DNA from: Treponema sp.
GTDB taxonomy: Bacteria > Spirochaetota > Spirochaetia > Treponematales > Treponemataceae
Direction of reading: 5' to 3'
Length of the DNA: 43,759 bases
NCBI GenBank assembly: GCA_017395545.1
Contig: JAFPUF010000120.1
Location: forward strand, 1-43,759
The position numbers and the translations under genes were made by a program. Shown here piece by piece: positions 8,549 to 18,124 of this stretch; the first letter of the stretch is position 1; each line of letters begins with the position of its first letter. Under the pieces are notes generated by a model, which worked only from the letters and a program-made list of their open reading frames with translations, was not told where the DNA came from and did not search any database.

Positions 8549-9523
8549 TTACTCCTGGCTTGTGACTTCCTTGTAGAACTCGCAGTAGTCGGTTCGCTTG
8601 TCTTTTGTGAACTGGATTGCCGTGCGCGGATGCTGATTGAGAACGCCGGTCATAAGATACTGGAGGTCGTATCCCCATGTGACTCCAGCCGCTTTCATCG
8701 GGTTCATTTTTTCTTCGATGAATTTGAGAACCGGGAAAAGTTTGTATTTCGGATTTTTGAGGAAACCGAGAAGAAGTTCCATTGCACAGTTTCCGGCACC
8801 TCGTCCCATTGCGTCATAGGTTGCGTCCAGAAAGTCAACTCCGTCGCCGACGGCTTCGATTGTGTTTGCGAAGGCAAGTTTCTGATTGTCGTGTGCATGA
8901 ATGCCGAGTTTTTTATTGTATTTTGCAGCGAATTCACCGTATAGGTCTGCGATTCGTGCTATCTGTTCCGGATAAAGCGCTCCGTAACTATCGACGATAT
9001 AGATTACGTCAACAGGCGACTTTCCGATTAAATCAAGTGCAACCTTGAGGTCTGATTCCTGAGAATTTGAAATGGCCATAATATTGCAGCTGACTTCGTA
9101 TCCTTTCTTTTTTGAGTCCTCAATCATGTCGAGTGCTCCAGGAATCTGATGAAGATAAGTTGCGACCCGGATTAAATCTACAGGACTGTTTGCTTTCTCC
9201 TGAATATCCTGTTTATAGTTGCAGCGTCCGACATCTGTCATGATTGCGATTTTGAGGTCTGAATTGTTGTCGCCGACTACAGAGCGGATAAAGTCGTCAT
9301 CTGAAAATTTACACGGACCGAATTTTTCGACATCGAACATTTCTTTGTCAGCGCGATAACCGAATTCCATATAATCGACGCCGGCCTTGATATTTGCTTC
9401 GTAAAGCGATTTTTCAAATCCTTCAGGGAAGAAAAAATCGTTAACCAAACCGCCGTCACGAAGGGTCGCATCGACAACCTTGATACTTGGACGGAAATCC
9501 ATCAATTTAGAAAGTTCTTTCAT
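8549..9523 (-). CDS. HMGL-like aldolase/acyltransferase
   Basis: This 324-residue TIM-barrel enzyme belongs to the HMGL-like family (isopropylmalate/citramalate synthases, 4-hydroxy-2-oxovalerate aldolase, HMG-CoA lyase). The motif VVDATLRDGG near residue 16 supplies the metal-binding Asp and catalytic Arg, and GIHAHDN (about residues 213-219) gives the metal-binding histidines. YIVDSYGALYPEQI and DATYDAMGRGAGN match the aldolase branch (DmpG/MhpE-like). It is shorter than isopropylmalate synthases and lacks their regulatory domain. No acetaldehyde dehydrogenase or other aromatic meta-pathway gene is nearby, so the substrate is open. Shine-Dalgarno AGGAG lies 9 bases before the ATG. It has its own terminator. 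Confidence 0.82.
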   Translation of the reverse strand: MKELSKLMDFRPSIKVVDATLRDGGLVNDFFFPEGFEKSLYEANIKAGVDYMEFGYRADKEMFDVEKFGPCKFSDDDFIRSVVGDNNSDLKIAIMTDVGRCNYKQDIQEKANSPVDLIRVATYLHQIPGALDMIEDSKKKGYEVSCNIMAISNSQESDLKVALDLIGKSPVDVIYIVDSYGALYPEQIARIADLYGEFAAKYNKKLGIHAHDNQKLAFANTIEAVGDGVDFLDATYDAMGRGAGNCAMELLLGFLKNPKYKLFPVLKFIEEKMNPMKAAGVTWGYDLQYLMTGVLNQHPRTAIQFTKDKRTDYCEFYKEVTSQE

Positions 9524-9562
9524 TTTTTTAGACTCCTAAGCATTTTGCTTTTGTTACTGTAC

Positions 9563-9591
9563 ATAGTATCAAAAAACAAAAGTTTTGAGAA
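9563..9591 (-). promoter_or_regulatory. Probable promoter of the aldolase gene
   Basis: Read on the minus strand, TTCTCA (9591-9586) and TGA-TACTAT (-10 at 9568-9563) are 17 bases apart. The TG is an extended -10 element. The predicted leader is about 33 bases and includes the Shine-Dalgarno site. Confidence 0.4.
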
Positions 9592-9613
9592 GTCTGAAGA
9601 AATCAGAGTTTCC

Positions 9614-12600
9614 TTACATTGAGCGGGATTTCTCGTTCATAATCAGCATCTGAAGCCGGTTCTCGACATTCGCAAAACTTGTGTCCGGATCGAGGTCGAG
9701 CGGCAAAATCTGCACGGCAGGAAATTCTTCCTTAACCTTTTTCATGATTCCCCTTCCGCAGATGTGGTTCGGAAGACATCCAAACGGCTGCAAAATTACG
9801 AACGACTGAACACCACGGAGAGCGTATTCCTTTATTTCGCCAGGAATAAGCCAGCCTTCACCAGAAAGGAAGGTGAGATTCATGATTTCCTCAGTTTCGG
9901 CGGCAAGCTGTACGAACGGAGTTGCCTTCACAAAAAGAGGATGCTGGCTTGCGATTTTCTCGCAGATGTTCTGAGAACGCTCAAAAAGATAGTCCGCCAC
10001 ACGGTCGAAAATTGCTACATCCGGCTTGAATTTGACCTTTAAATCTTTTGCTTCAACCACACGGGCATGGAATTCCTTTCGGAAAACATTCGCCATTCGC
10101 GGTAAAATCACTTCCATTCCGTTCTGTTCCAGATACCGCTCAACATGGAAGTTTGAGCCTGGATGGAAAGTGACGAGATATTCACCGGTCACAAAGACTC
10201 GCGGCCGCGGATTTGAGCGGTCATATTTAATCTGGCAGAATTTTTTGATTCCGCGTTTGTATGCTTTGAGTGCTGCACGAATTCCCTTGTCGATTCCGGC
10301 TGCGATGTCGTCAATCACTTCGTCGAAAACCCGGTTCGTCTCGCCTTTGTTCAGTTCGTATGGACGAATCTGACGGCGCAATTCTTCGAGCATATCCATC
10401 ATCGTAACGACATAAAGAGCACGGATATTGAAAAGGGCACCAAGCCTGAATCCCGGATGCATTTCCTTCGAGTCAATCGGGTCTGTCGAAACGATTGGAA
10501 CCTGATTAAAGCCAGCCGCATCGAGTGCACGACGGAGGAGAGCAGAATAATGTGAAAGGCGGCAGTCGCCCTGATATTTTGCCATACCGATTGCCACACG
10601 GTCGAGCGGATATTTACCGCTTTGAAGGGCTGAAATCGCCTCGCCGATTACCATCTGGGCCGGGAAGCAGGTATCGTTGTGAACATATTTTTTGCCCACC
10701 TGAATCTGAATGTTCTCGCCGAGTGAAAGAGGAAGCGCCCTGAGCCCCTGTTTTCGCAAAACACCGCTGAGAAGCTTACAGAACGCCACGGAAACATTCG
10801 GAATCAGAACCGTGCGCATCTCAAGGTCTTCTTTGCTGAATTTTGAAGTGTAAGCGTCACCCAGATCTTTGAACGGAAGAATGCCTTTTTTGGCCCGTCG
10901 TTCAGTAATCGTCTCAATGAAAGATTTTACACGGATATTCAGGGAATTTGCCGCCCCACCCTCGTCAAGCTTAAGAATCAGCGGAGATTTGCCCGAAGTT
11001 TCTGTCATGATTCGGATAATTTCATCAGAAAGAATCGCGTCGTGTCCGCAGCCAAAGCTTACAATCTGAACATATTCAAGGGCAGGCGATTTTGCCGCCA
11101 GAAGCGCGCCAGAAAGCATTCGTGTGTGGAAGTTGTTTGTGACTTCGGCACGAGTATAACGCAGGTTCACGTCGTTCAGCTCAGGAAGAGAATCAACCGT
11201 AAGAACCGGAATATATTGCTTTGTAAAGACTCGCGAAAGATCGTGGCTTACAAGCGCATCCGTGTGATAAGGACGACCGGCAAGAACCACGGCAAAACTG
11301 TTTTCTGCCGTAACTTTGTCGATAATCTTCTGACCTTCCTCACGCAGTTTTGCACGGAAGGATTTGAGAGCTGTTTCTCCCTGCTCAAAAGCGGCCTCAA
11401 TTTCATTTTTTGGAAGACCGTAGTTTTCGCGGAAGTAATTGAGAATCTGATTTTTGCGGTCAGTTTCCGAATACCAGTGGAACATGGGATTGTCAAAAGG
11501 AACGTTCCAGCGTCTTGAAGGATTTTCGGAATGAGAAATAATCAAAGGATAACCTTTTACGACTGCGCAAACGTAATTTGAAGCTTTAGCCTTGTCAGTC
11601 GCAGGCATTTCCATGACCATTGGCATAAAGATTCGGCAATTTTCTTCGATTTTCTCAAACTGTTTAACCAAGTCCTGGATGTGGCCGTGGGCCAGTTTGG
11701 CCGGGAAGCATACTGTGTCGCTTGGAACGAAAGGTATGCCGTTTTCGAACATTTCCCGGCTGCTTTTGTGCGAGAGAATTACGTCGTAACCGAGCGAACG
11801 GAAGAAAGTTGACCAGAACGGCATTGAATCCCAGAATTCGAGAGTTCGCGGCAAACCGATTGTGATATTTTTCTTCGGACTGACTTCTTTGAAATCCCAT
11901 TTTTTGAAAAGAAGCTGCTCTCGAATCAGGAAAAGGTCTGGAGTGTAGCGGGTCTTTGACTCAGGAATCACGCCCGGCTTTGTTTTTTCCGGCTCACCCA
12001 AGCCCGAAACCTGCTCTTCGTCGCCGTCATTTTCTAGCGTTTGCTGAGCCTGCCGAAGCATGTCTTCATCGTTCAATTCTTCCGGCAGAACAACTTCACC
12101 TCGTGCACAGCGGTTCCCTGTGATGTAAGTCGTGCCGTTCGAGAACTGAATCAGGCTGCGTGAACAATGATTCGCACATTTTGAGCAGATTACATTTTCA
12201 CGCTGTGTGTAAGAAAGCGATTCCAGTGCATCAAAACCGATGAACAGCGATTTTTCGCCAGAAAGGTGTTTTTCTTTTGTGAGAAGTGCCGCACCGATAC
12301 AGCCCATTTCGCCCGGGTATGGAGCGCGCTGAACGTCCACGCCGAGATATTGCTCCAGAGAACGCAAAACAGCGTCGTTTTTGAAAGTTCCGCCCTGAAC
12401 TACGATTTTATTTCCGAGAATGCTTGTATTTGAAATTCGGACGACCTTTGTGAACACGTTTTCGATAATCGAACGGCAAAGGCCAGCCATGATGTCATCC
12501 GGGCCGCATCCGTTTTTCTGCTCTGTGATGATTGTGCTGTTCATGAAAACCGTGCACCGGCTTCCCAAATCAGCAGGCTTTTTTGAACGGAAAGCTGCAT

Positions 12601-14065
12601 CCGCAATTTTATCAGTTGGTATTTTGAGTGAAGAAGCAAAATTTTCAAGGAAGGAACCGCATCCGCTCGAACAGGCTTCGTTGAGCGTAATGTTCGTTAT
12701 GATTCCGTCGGAAACCCAGATTCCCTTCATGTCCTGGCCGCCGATGTCGAGAATAAAACTCACATCCGGCACAAATCTTCGGGCTGCAGTTGCATGTGCT
12801 ACAGTCTCAACAGTGTGATAATCAGCTCCGTAAGCCTTCGCAATCAAAAGCTCGCCGTAACCTGTCGTTCCCAAACCAAGCACGTTGAGTTTTACGCCCA
12901 TCGCCTCGTATTTGGCATGAAGTTCCATGAGCCCGCGGCGAACGACGTTAATCGGGTCTCCACGGTTATTTGCGTAGTAACGGTCAAAGACTTTTTCATC
13001 TTCGGTCATCAGGACCATTTTGCTCGTTGTACTTCCCGCATCAATTCCGATGTAAACATTGAGCGTATCGCCCGCTTTCAAATCGATTTTTGCAAGTTCC
13101 GGGGATTTATGTGCCTCGCGCCAGGCCTTGCATTCTTCTTCGTTTTCAAAATATGGCTTTTTGATTTTTGATCCGACATGCTCCACGCGAACAACTCCGC
13201 CATCAAGAGCATGAATCGCATCATCAATTAAAATTCCGTCGGAGCCTTCTTCGCATGGGAAAAGCTCATCCAGCGCAATTGCAGCCCCACGCGCAACGAT
13301 TGTCTCCGGGTGCTCCGGGCGGATAATTTCTTCTGGTTTAAGATTTAATTTTTCGGCAAAAGCTTTCACAAGAGTGTGGTCATAAGTGAGAGGACCGCCC
13401 TCAAAAATAATCGGCGGTTTAAGTTCCAGCCCCTGTGCAAGGCCTCCCACAGTCTGTTTTACAATCGCATGGAAAGCTGAAAGAGCGATATCTTCTCTAG
13501 CAACGCCCTGATTAAGCATGGACTGGATATCTGTCTTTGCAAAAACACCGCACCGGCCGGAAATCGAATGAACTTCTTTTCCGCTGGCTGCAAGCCCTTC
13601 AAATTCTTCAGTCGGAACTTTTAAGAGAGACGCAATTTCGTCGATAAAAGCACCGGTTCCGCCCGCACAACTTCCGTTCATCCGCATGTCAGAAGTTACG
13701 AGCCGGCCGTCATCATCATAAAAGAAAATAATTTTGGCATCCTGACCGCCAAGTTCAATCGCCGTGCGGCTCTGCGGATAAAGCGCGCGGACAGCAGAAG
13801 AATTGGCAACGACTTCCTGGACGAAATGTGCACCGATTTTATCTGAAACAGGTTTTCCGCCTGAACCGCAGACAGCAATTCTGAAGCGTTCTCCAGGGAA
13901 TTTTTCGGCAACATCACGCAAAAGTCTCTGGCAGGTGTTCCACTGCTCTGCATGGTGCCGTTCGTAGTGATTGTAAATGATTTCGTTTTTTTCAGAATCA
14001 AGAATTAAGATTTTAACAGTTGTGGAACCAACATCGATTCCCATTCGTAAAAGTTTCTGTGACAT
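9614..14065 (-). CDS. Double acyl-CoA dehydratase activase (BcrAD/DUF2229)
   Basis: This 1483-residue protein joins two BadF/BcrA-type ATPase domains (residues about 7-260 and 320-580), a DUF2229 domain from about 735 (IGLPRTLEFWDSMPFW), and a long C-terminal region resembling 2-hydroxyacyl-CoA dehydratase components. Each ATPase starts with a (G)IDxGSTT phosphate loop and carries the paired iron-sulfur cysteines known from HgdC: GSCAGGTG and GRCGVF in the first, EACSSGCGSF and SRCTVF in the second. A CSKCxxHC...C cluster joins them to the rest. HgdC-type activases drive ATP-dependent single-electron transfer. Large fusions like this occur in anaerobes, but their substrate is unknown. No dehydratase genes are nearby. 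I take ATG 14065; an upstream in-frame ATG at 14092 overlaps the -10 region. Confidence 0.85.
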   Translation of the reverse strand: MSQKLLRMGIDVGSTTVKILILDSEKNEIIYNHYERHHAEQWNTCQRLLRDVAEKFPGERFRIAVCGSGGKPVSDKIGAHFVQEVVANSSAVRALYPQSRTAIELGGQDAKIIFFYDDDGRLVTSDMRMNGSCAGGTGAFIDEIASLLKVPTEEFEGLAASGKEVHSISGRCGVFAKTDIQSMLNQGVAREDIALSAFHAIVKQTVGGLAQGLELKPPIIFEGGPLTYDHTLVKAFAEKLNLKPEEIIRPEHPETIVARGAAIALDELFPCEEGSDGILIDDAIHALDGGVVRVEHVGSKIKKPYFENEEECKAWREAHKSPELAKIDLKAGDTLNVYIGIDAGSTTSKMVLMTEDEKVFDRYYANNRGDPINVVRRGLMELHAKYEAMGVKLNVLGLGTTGYGELLIAKAYGADYHTVETVAHATAARRFVPDVSFILDIGGQDMKGIWVSDGIITNITLNEACSSGCGSFLENFASSLKIPTDKIADAAFRSKKPADLGSRCTVFMNSTIITEQKNGCGPDDIMAGLCRSIIENVFTKVVRISNTSILGNKIVVQGGTFKNDAVLRSLEQYLGVDVQRAPYPGEMGCIGAALLTKEKHLSGEKSLFIGFDALESLSYTQRENVICSKCANHCSRSLIQFSNGTTYITGNRCARGEVVLPEELNDEDMLRQAQQTLENDGDEEQVSGLGEPEKTKPGVIPESKTRYTPDLFLIREQLLFKKWDFKEVSPKKNITIGLPRTLEFWDSMPFWSTFFRSLGYDVILSHKSSREMFENGIPFVPSDTVCFPAKLAHGHIQDLVKQFEKIEENCRIFMPMVMEMPATDKAKASNYVCAVVKGYPLIISHSENPSRRWNVPFDNPMFHWYSETDRKNQILNYFRENYGLPKNEIEAAFEQGETALKSFRAKLREEGQKIIDKVTAENSFAVVLAGRPYHTDALVSHDLSRVFTKQYIPVLTVDSLPELNDVNLRYTRAEVTNNFHTRMLSGALLAAKSPALEYVQIVSFGCGHDAILSDEIIRIMTETSGKSPLILKLDEGGAANSLNIRVKSFIETITERRAKKGILPFKDLGDAYTSKFSKEDLEMRTVLIPNVSVAFCKLLSGVLRKQGLRALPLSLGENIQIQVGKKYVHNDTCFPAQMVIGEAISALQSGKYPLDRVAIGMAKYQGDCRLSHYSALLRRALDAAGFNQVPIVSTDPIDSKEMHPGFRLGALFNIRALYVVTMMDMLEELRRQIRPYELNKGETNRVFDEVIDDIAAGIDKGIRAALKAYKRGIKKFCQIKYDRSNPRPRVFVTGEYLVTFHPGSNFHVERYLEQNGMEVILPRMANVFRKEFHARVVEAKDLKVKFKPDVAIFDRVADYLFERSQNICEKIASQHPLFVKATPFVQLAAETEEIMNLTFLSGEGWLIPGEIKEYALRGVQSFVILQPFGCLPNHICGRGIMKKVKEEFPAVQILPLDLDPDTSFANVENRLQMLIMNEKSRSM

Positions 14066-14082
14066 TGTTTTTTCCAGGAAGC

Positions 14083-14111
14083 AGTATACCAAATAGAACT
14101 AAAAAAGTCAG
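14083..14111 (-). promoter_or_regulatory. Promoter of the activase gene
   Basis: On the minus strand CTGACT (14111-14106) and TATACT (14088-14083) are 17 bases apart. The predicted start at about 14076 gives an 11-base leader before ATG 14065. This supports the shorter start of the protein. Confidence 0.55.
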
Positions 14112-14192
14112 TTTGTGAAGTCTGAACTTATAAAAATGTTACGCTACTTTAAAAATCTTTGATTTTCGATTAAATTAAGAAGCGGAGGAATT

Positions 14193-15554
14193 ATGCTCTT
14201 TACCCCTGTTGAAATTCAAGAAACTGTAAATATGTTCCTGCGCCACAAACTTGACGTGCGCTGTATTACCATGGGAATTTCCCTTCTGGATTGTGCCGAT
14301 TCTGACCCTAAAAAAGCCAATCAGCGGATTTATGATAAGATAATGAAAAAGGCGGGGAATCTCGTCAAAGTCGGTCAGGACATCGAAAAAGAGCTTGGCG
14401 TTCCGATTATCAACAAGCGTGTTTCCGTAACTCCGATTGCACTCGTTGCAGGAGCAAGTAACGCCACTTCTTATGTTGAATACTGCAAAACCCTCGACAA
14501 ATGTGCGAAAGAACTTGGAATCAACTTTATCGGCGGATTTTCAGCCCTCGTTCAAAAGGGAATCACTCCCGCCGACAGAATTCTGATTGATTCAATCCCA
14601 GAGGCTCTGGCCAGCACAGAATTCGTCTGTTCAAGCGTAAATGTCGGTTCCACAAAATCCGGAATCAACATGGATGCCGTAAAACTTATGGGCGAGACAA
14701 TCAAAAAGACTTCTGAAGCAAGCGCTCACTGTGAAATTAACGGCTGTTCAAAACTCGTCGTCTTCTGTAACGCTCCTGAGGACAATCCGTTTATGGCGGG
14801 CGCATTCCACGGACCTGGTGAGGCTGACAGCGTAATCAATGTTGGAGTTTCCGGTCCCGGCGTAATCCTTGCCGCCGCCCGCGATTACAAAGGGAAGCCG
14901 ATTAACGAACTCGCTGAGGGAATCAAAAAAATGGCGTTCAAAATTACGCGCCTGGGTCAGCTTGTCGGGGCTGAGGCCGCAAGCCGTCTTGGTGTTGACT
15001 TTGGTATACTCGACCTTTCTCTCGCACCGACTCCTGCCGTTGGTGACAGCGTTGCCCGAATCCTCGAAGAAATTGGTCTTGAAGGAGCGGGATGTCCTGG
15101 AACTACTGCGGCACTCGCCATGCTTACCGATATGGTCAAAAAAGGCGGCGTAATGGCTTCTACAAGCGTCGGCGGTCTTTCAGGCGCATTTATTCCTGTT
15201 TCAGAAGATGAGGGCATGATTAACGCAGTCAAACAAGGCTCAATCTGCCTTGAAAAACTTGAGGCTATGACAACCGTATGTTCGGTCGGTCTTGATATGA
15301 TTGCAATTCCTGGAGATACACCTGCGACAACGATTTCCGGCATAATGGCGGACGAATTTGCAATCGGTATGGTCAACAACAAGACTACGGCTGTGCGCCT
15401 TATTCCGGCTCCGGGCAAAAAAGCGGGCGACTGGATTGAGTTCGGCGGATTGCTTGGCGGATGTCCTGTCATGCCAGTGAGCAAGTTCAGCTGTGCGGAC
15501 TTCATCAACCGTGGCGGTCGCATTCCGGCTCCAATCCACAGTTTCCGCAACTAA
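14193..15554 (+). CDS. DUF711 / UPF0210 family protein
   Basis: This 453-residue cytosolic protein belongs to the PFL (DUF711, UPF0210) family, recognised from [34 protein letters not shown] at the start and the glycine-rich segments [15 protein letters not shown] and [19 protein letters not shown]. Length is normal for the family. The biochemical role is not established. In many Firmicutes it is next to a small ACT-domain gene (UPF0237); none is present here. Instead murD follows after 19 bases in the same direction. Shine-Dalgarno GGAGG precedes the ATG. Confidence 0.88.
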   Translation: MLFTPVEIQETVNMFLRHKLDVRCITMGISLLDCADSDPKKANQRIYDKIMKKAGNLVKVGQDIEKELGVPIINKRVSVTPIALVAGASNATSYVEYCKTLDKCAKELGINFIGGFSALVQKGITPADRILIDSIPEALASTEFVCSSVNVGSTKSGINMDAVKLMGETIKKTSEASAHCEINGCSKLVVFCNAPEDNPFMAGAFHGPGEADSVINVGVSGPGVILAAARDYKGKPINELAEGIKKMAFKITRLGQLVGAEAASRLGVDFGILDLSLAPTPAVGDSVARILEEIGLEGAGCPGTTAALAMLTDMVKKGGVMASTSVGGLSGAFIPVSEDEGMINAVKQGSICLEKLEAMTTVCSVGLDMIAIPGDTPATTISGIMADEFAIGMVNNKTTAVRLIPAPGKKAGDWIEFGGLLGGCPVMPVSKFSCADFINRGGRIPAPIHSFRN

Positions 15555-15573
15555 AAAAATGGGGGAGAATTTT

Positions 15574-17157
15574 ATGTCAGACGAAATCGAACCAAAAGCA
15601 CCGGCTATTCACTTTTATCCTGCAGGATGTTTTTTCAAGTCTCTTGAAGACATCCGTGATAAAAAAATCGTCGTAATGGGGCTTGGCCTCAACGGCGGCG
15701 GTGAGGCTTCCGTAAGATTCTTTTTGAATCATGGGGCATTTGTTCTCGCAACTGACATGAAATCCGAAGCCGACCTTAAAACAACGGTAGATTCATTAAA
15801 TAACGACGCTTCCCTCGACAAAAGCCGTCTCACATACAGACTGGGCGAACATCGCATCGAAGATTTTGAAGAAGCAGACTGTGTAATCAAAAATCCGGGC
15901 GTAAAATACGACGGAAACAAATTTCTGGCAGCAGCAAAGGCAATCGAAACCGACATCTCTCTTTTCCTTGCGTTTTCAAAAGCTCCGATTATCGCCGTCA
16001 CAGGCTCAAAGGGCAAATCTTCAACAGTAAGCGCAATCTACTACGGATTGCGGCAGTCCGGGTTCAATGCATTCCTGGGCGGAAACATCACAGTTTCACC
16101 GCTCACCTTCCTCGATCAGACCGACGAGACAACACCAGTCGTACTTGAACTTTCAAGCTGGCAGCTTGCGGACTTACGGGGCAGAAAACTTCTCAAACCA
16201 AAAGTCTCAATCATAACAAAAATCATTCCAGACCATCAGAATTTCTACCATTCGATGCTCGCCTATGTGAACGACAAAAAACTGATTTACGCCGACCAGA
16301 ACAAAAAAAACTTCGCAATCTTCGACTTCGACAGTGACCCTGCGGCCGACGGCGGAACTTTAATCGACAACTGGGGCGATATTTTCGCAAAGGAATGTAA
16401 GGCAACGATTCTCCGATACAGCAAAAAACAGCTCCCCGAAGGCGTTCTCGGAGTCTGGCAGGACAAAAAAGGCAACGGACTCGCCCGCCTCTCAACAAAA
16501 ATCCTCGACACTCTCCCGCAGGACTACGAAAAAACGACAGAAACCGTACTCAAAGACCTGATTGTTCCTGGAAAGCACATGAGGGCAAATGTTTTGAACG
16601 CAGCCCTCGTCCTCAGAATAATGGGCGTTTCTCCTGAGCGAATTATCGAAGTGCTTGGCCGCTGGAACGGAATCGAGCACCGCCTTGAATTCTTCCACGA
16701 GTGCAAAATCGGAAAAACGACTTACCGCTTCTACAATGATTCGGCCGCAACAGTCCCGGAAGCAAGCGCCGAAGCCACACAAGCTTTCGGAAAACCGGTT
16801 ATTTTCCTCACGGGCGGTACAGACAAAGGTCTTGATTTAAGCCCGATTGCCAGCGCAATCTGCGAAAACGGAAAGAACATCGTTCCAAAAAGCGTTTACC
16901 TTCTCGGCGGAACTGCTACCGAAAAAATGATTTTCGACTTCAACGCAAGAAAAATCGGCTACAAAGGGCCGTTCAACTCACTTGAAGAACTTCTCACAAC
17001 CCTGAAAGCCGATTTGGACGCTTCGACTTCACTCAGCGACCAGAACACGCAGATTGTAGTATTCTCCCCAGGCTCAACGAGTTTCGGCATGTTCAAAAAC
17101 GAATTCGACCGGGGAAATCAGTTCAAAGCGACAGTAAAGAAGATTTTCGGCAAATAG
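15574..17157 (+). CDS. murD: UDP-N-acetylmuramoylalanine--D-glutamate ligase
   Basis: MurD adds D-glutamate to UDP-MurNAc-L-Ala in cytoplasmic peptidoglycan synthesis. The ATP loop GSKGKSS is at residues 144-150. ELSSWQL in the central domain and FYNDSAATVPEA, LTGGTDKGLD and SPGSTSFGMFKNEFDRG in the C-terminal domain are family signatures. At 527 residues it is longer than usual (about 450), with an extended N-terminus of some 30 residues and extra sequence around 255-300. The frame is open from 15493 but ATG 15574 is chosen, with a GGGGGAG Shine-Dalgarno 7 bases upstream. It lies 19 bases after the DUF711 gene and is outside any division/cell-wall cluster. Confidence 0.94.
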   Translation: MSDEIEPKAPAIHFYPAGCFFKSLEDIRDKKIVVMGLGLNGGGEASVRFFLNHGAFVLATDMKSEADLKTTVDSLNNDASLDKSRLTYRLGEHRIEDFEEADCVIKNPGVKYDGNKFLAAAKAIETDISLFLAFSKAPIIAVTGSKGKSSTVSAIYYGLRQSGFNAFLGGNITVSPLTFLDQTDETTPVVLELSSWQLADLRGRKLLKPKVSIITKIIPDHQNFYHSMLAYVNDKKLIYADQNKKNFAIFDFDSDPAADGGTLIDNWGDIFAKECKATILRYSKKQLPEGVLGVWQDKKGNGLARLSTKILDTLPQDYEKTTETVLKDLIVPGKHMRANVLNAALVLRIMGVSPERIIEVLGRWNGIEHRLEFFHECKIGKTTYRFYNDSAATVPEASAEATQAFGKPVIFLTGGTDKGLDLSPIASAICENGKNIVPKSVYLLGGTATEKMIFDFNARKIGYKGPFNSLEELLTTLKADLDASTSLSDQNTQIVVFSPGSTSFGMFKNEFDRGNQFKATVKKIFGK

Positions 17158-17190
17158 AATTTATTCTTTTTTCCACAATGATTAATTTCA

Positions 17191-17199
17191 TGCTATAAT
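17191..17199 (+). promoter_or_regulatory. Extended -10 promoter of the M15-like peptidase gene
   Basis: TGC-TATAAT (17191-17199) ends 11 bases before ATG 17210. The predicted start at about 17206 leaves only about 4 bases of leader and no Shine-Dalgarno. No clear -35 is seen. Confidence 0.6.
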
Positions 17200-17209
17200 T
17201 TCATCATAA

Positions 17210-18124
17210 ATGAGAAAAATATTTTCTTTGCTTCTGATGTTTCTTTTTCTTCCTCTTTTTGCTGAAATTAACCTGCCACCCCAGCATCAAAACAAAGCTT
17301 TTGTTCCGGCTGAAATAAAGAGTTTTATGCGCTGCTATCCTGACATCAGTTATTCTGCGACCTATGAACTCGAAACAAATGACTGGAAAATTGAAATGAG
17401 CGCCGACCTCTACTTTGAGCGCACAAACAAACCGAAAGGAAAAAAAACAGCGACATTCTATTGGGCGGGAGGCCGGCTTTTACCAAAAGATGAGCTTACT
17501 AACAAAGAAAAATACTGGGTTCTTCAATACAAATATGAAAACAAACTCAGGAATCCGGAAACTTATACGCCTGAAGAAATTGAGCAGATAAAAGAATTCG
17601 GTTCTTCTGAAAGCCGCAGGAATGCGGTCGGTACTCCGATGTTCTTTTTTGACTGGCTCTATTCCGCTCAATCACAGAAAATTATCGAAGAACATATCAT
17701 CAAAACGACGTTTTTAGGAAAGCCGACAAGAGTTCACGAAAGAATTTATGATCATCTCAAAAATGTTGAGAAAAAAATTCTTGAAAAAAAGACTGAGCCC
17801 GAAATTAAAGCGTTCCTTGACAATCTGAAATCTGCAGACGCTTACCACTGGCGTGAAATTATCCAGACTTCAAGAAAATCTTTTCATTCTTACGGAATTG
17901 CTGTTGATATTCTCCCAAGAAAATTAAATTACAAAGCGATTTACTGGAGCTGGGAAAAAGACAAACGGGGTGACAAATGGATGCTGGTCCCCCTCGAAAA
18001 ACGCTGGTCACCCCCAGAATCAGTGATAAAAATTTTTGAGGACGAAGGTTTTATCTGGGGTGGTTACTGGGTGATTTATGACAATATGCACTTTGAGTAT
18101 CACCCTGAACTAGTCCGCGGCTAA
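17210..18124 (+). CDS. Secreted M15-like D-alanyl-D-alanine carboxypeptidase
   Basis: This 304-residue exported protein has a signal peptide (MRKIFSLLLMFLFLPLFA). Its C-terminal third resembles the M15 (VanY-type) metallopeptidases: SFHSYGIAVDILPR carries a zinc-binding His and Asp in the usual SxHxxGxAxD pattern, and NMHFEYHPE supplies the last zinc His. FEDEGFIWGGYW between them is also typical. The N-terminal 180 residues have no recognised domain. It probably trims D-Ala from peptidoglycan in the periplasm. The 3' end overlaps the convergent TPR lipoprotein gene by 15 bases, and no terminator lies between them. Confidence 0.78.
   Translation: MRKIFSLLLMFLFLPLFAEINLPPQHQNKAFVPAEIKSFMRCYPDISYSATYELETNDWKIEMSADLYFERTNKPKGKKTATFYWAGGRLLPKDELTNKEKYWVLQYKYENKLRNPETYTPEEIEQIKEFGSSESRRNAVGTPMFFFDWLYSAQSQKIIEEHIIKTTFLGKPTRVHERIYDHLKNVEKKILEKKTEPEIKAFLDNLKSADAYHWREIIQTSRKSFHSYGIAVDILPRKLNYKAIYWSWEKDKRGDKWMLVPLEKRWSPPESVIKIFEDEGFIWGGYWVIYDNMHFEYHPELVRG

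Noticed and set aside
9614-14065. Benzoyl-CoA reductase or 2-hydroxyglutaryl-CoA dehydratase operon
   Set aside because: Only the activase-type protein is present; no catalytic subunits or CoA ligase genes are near.
14066-14092. ATG 14092 as start of the activase
   Set aside because: It lies within the predicted promoter, and the added residues precede a normal MSQKLLRMGIDVGSTT start at ATG 14065.
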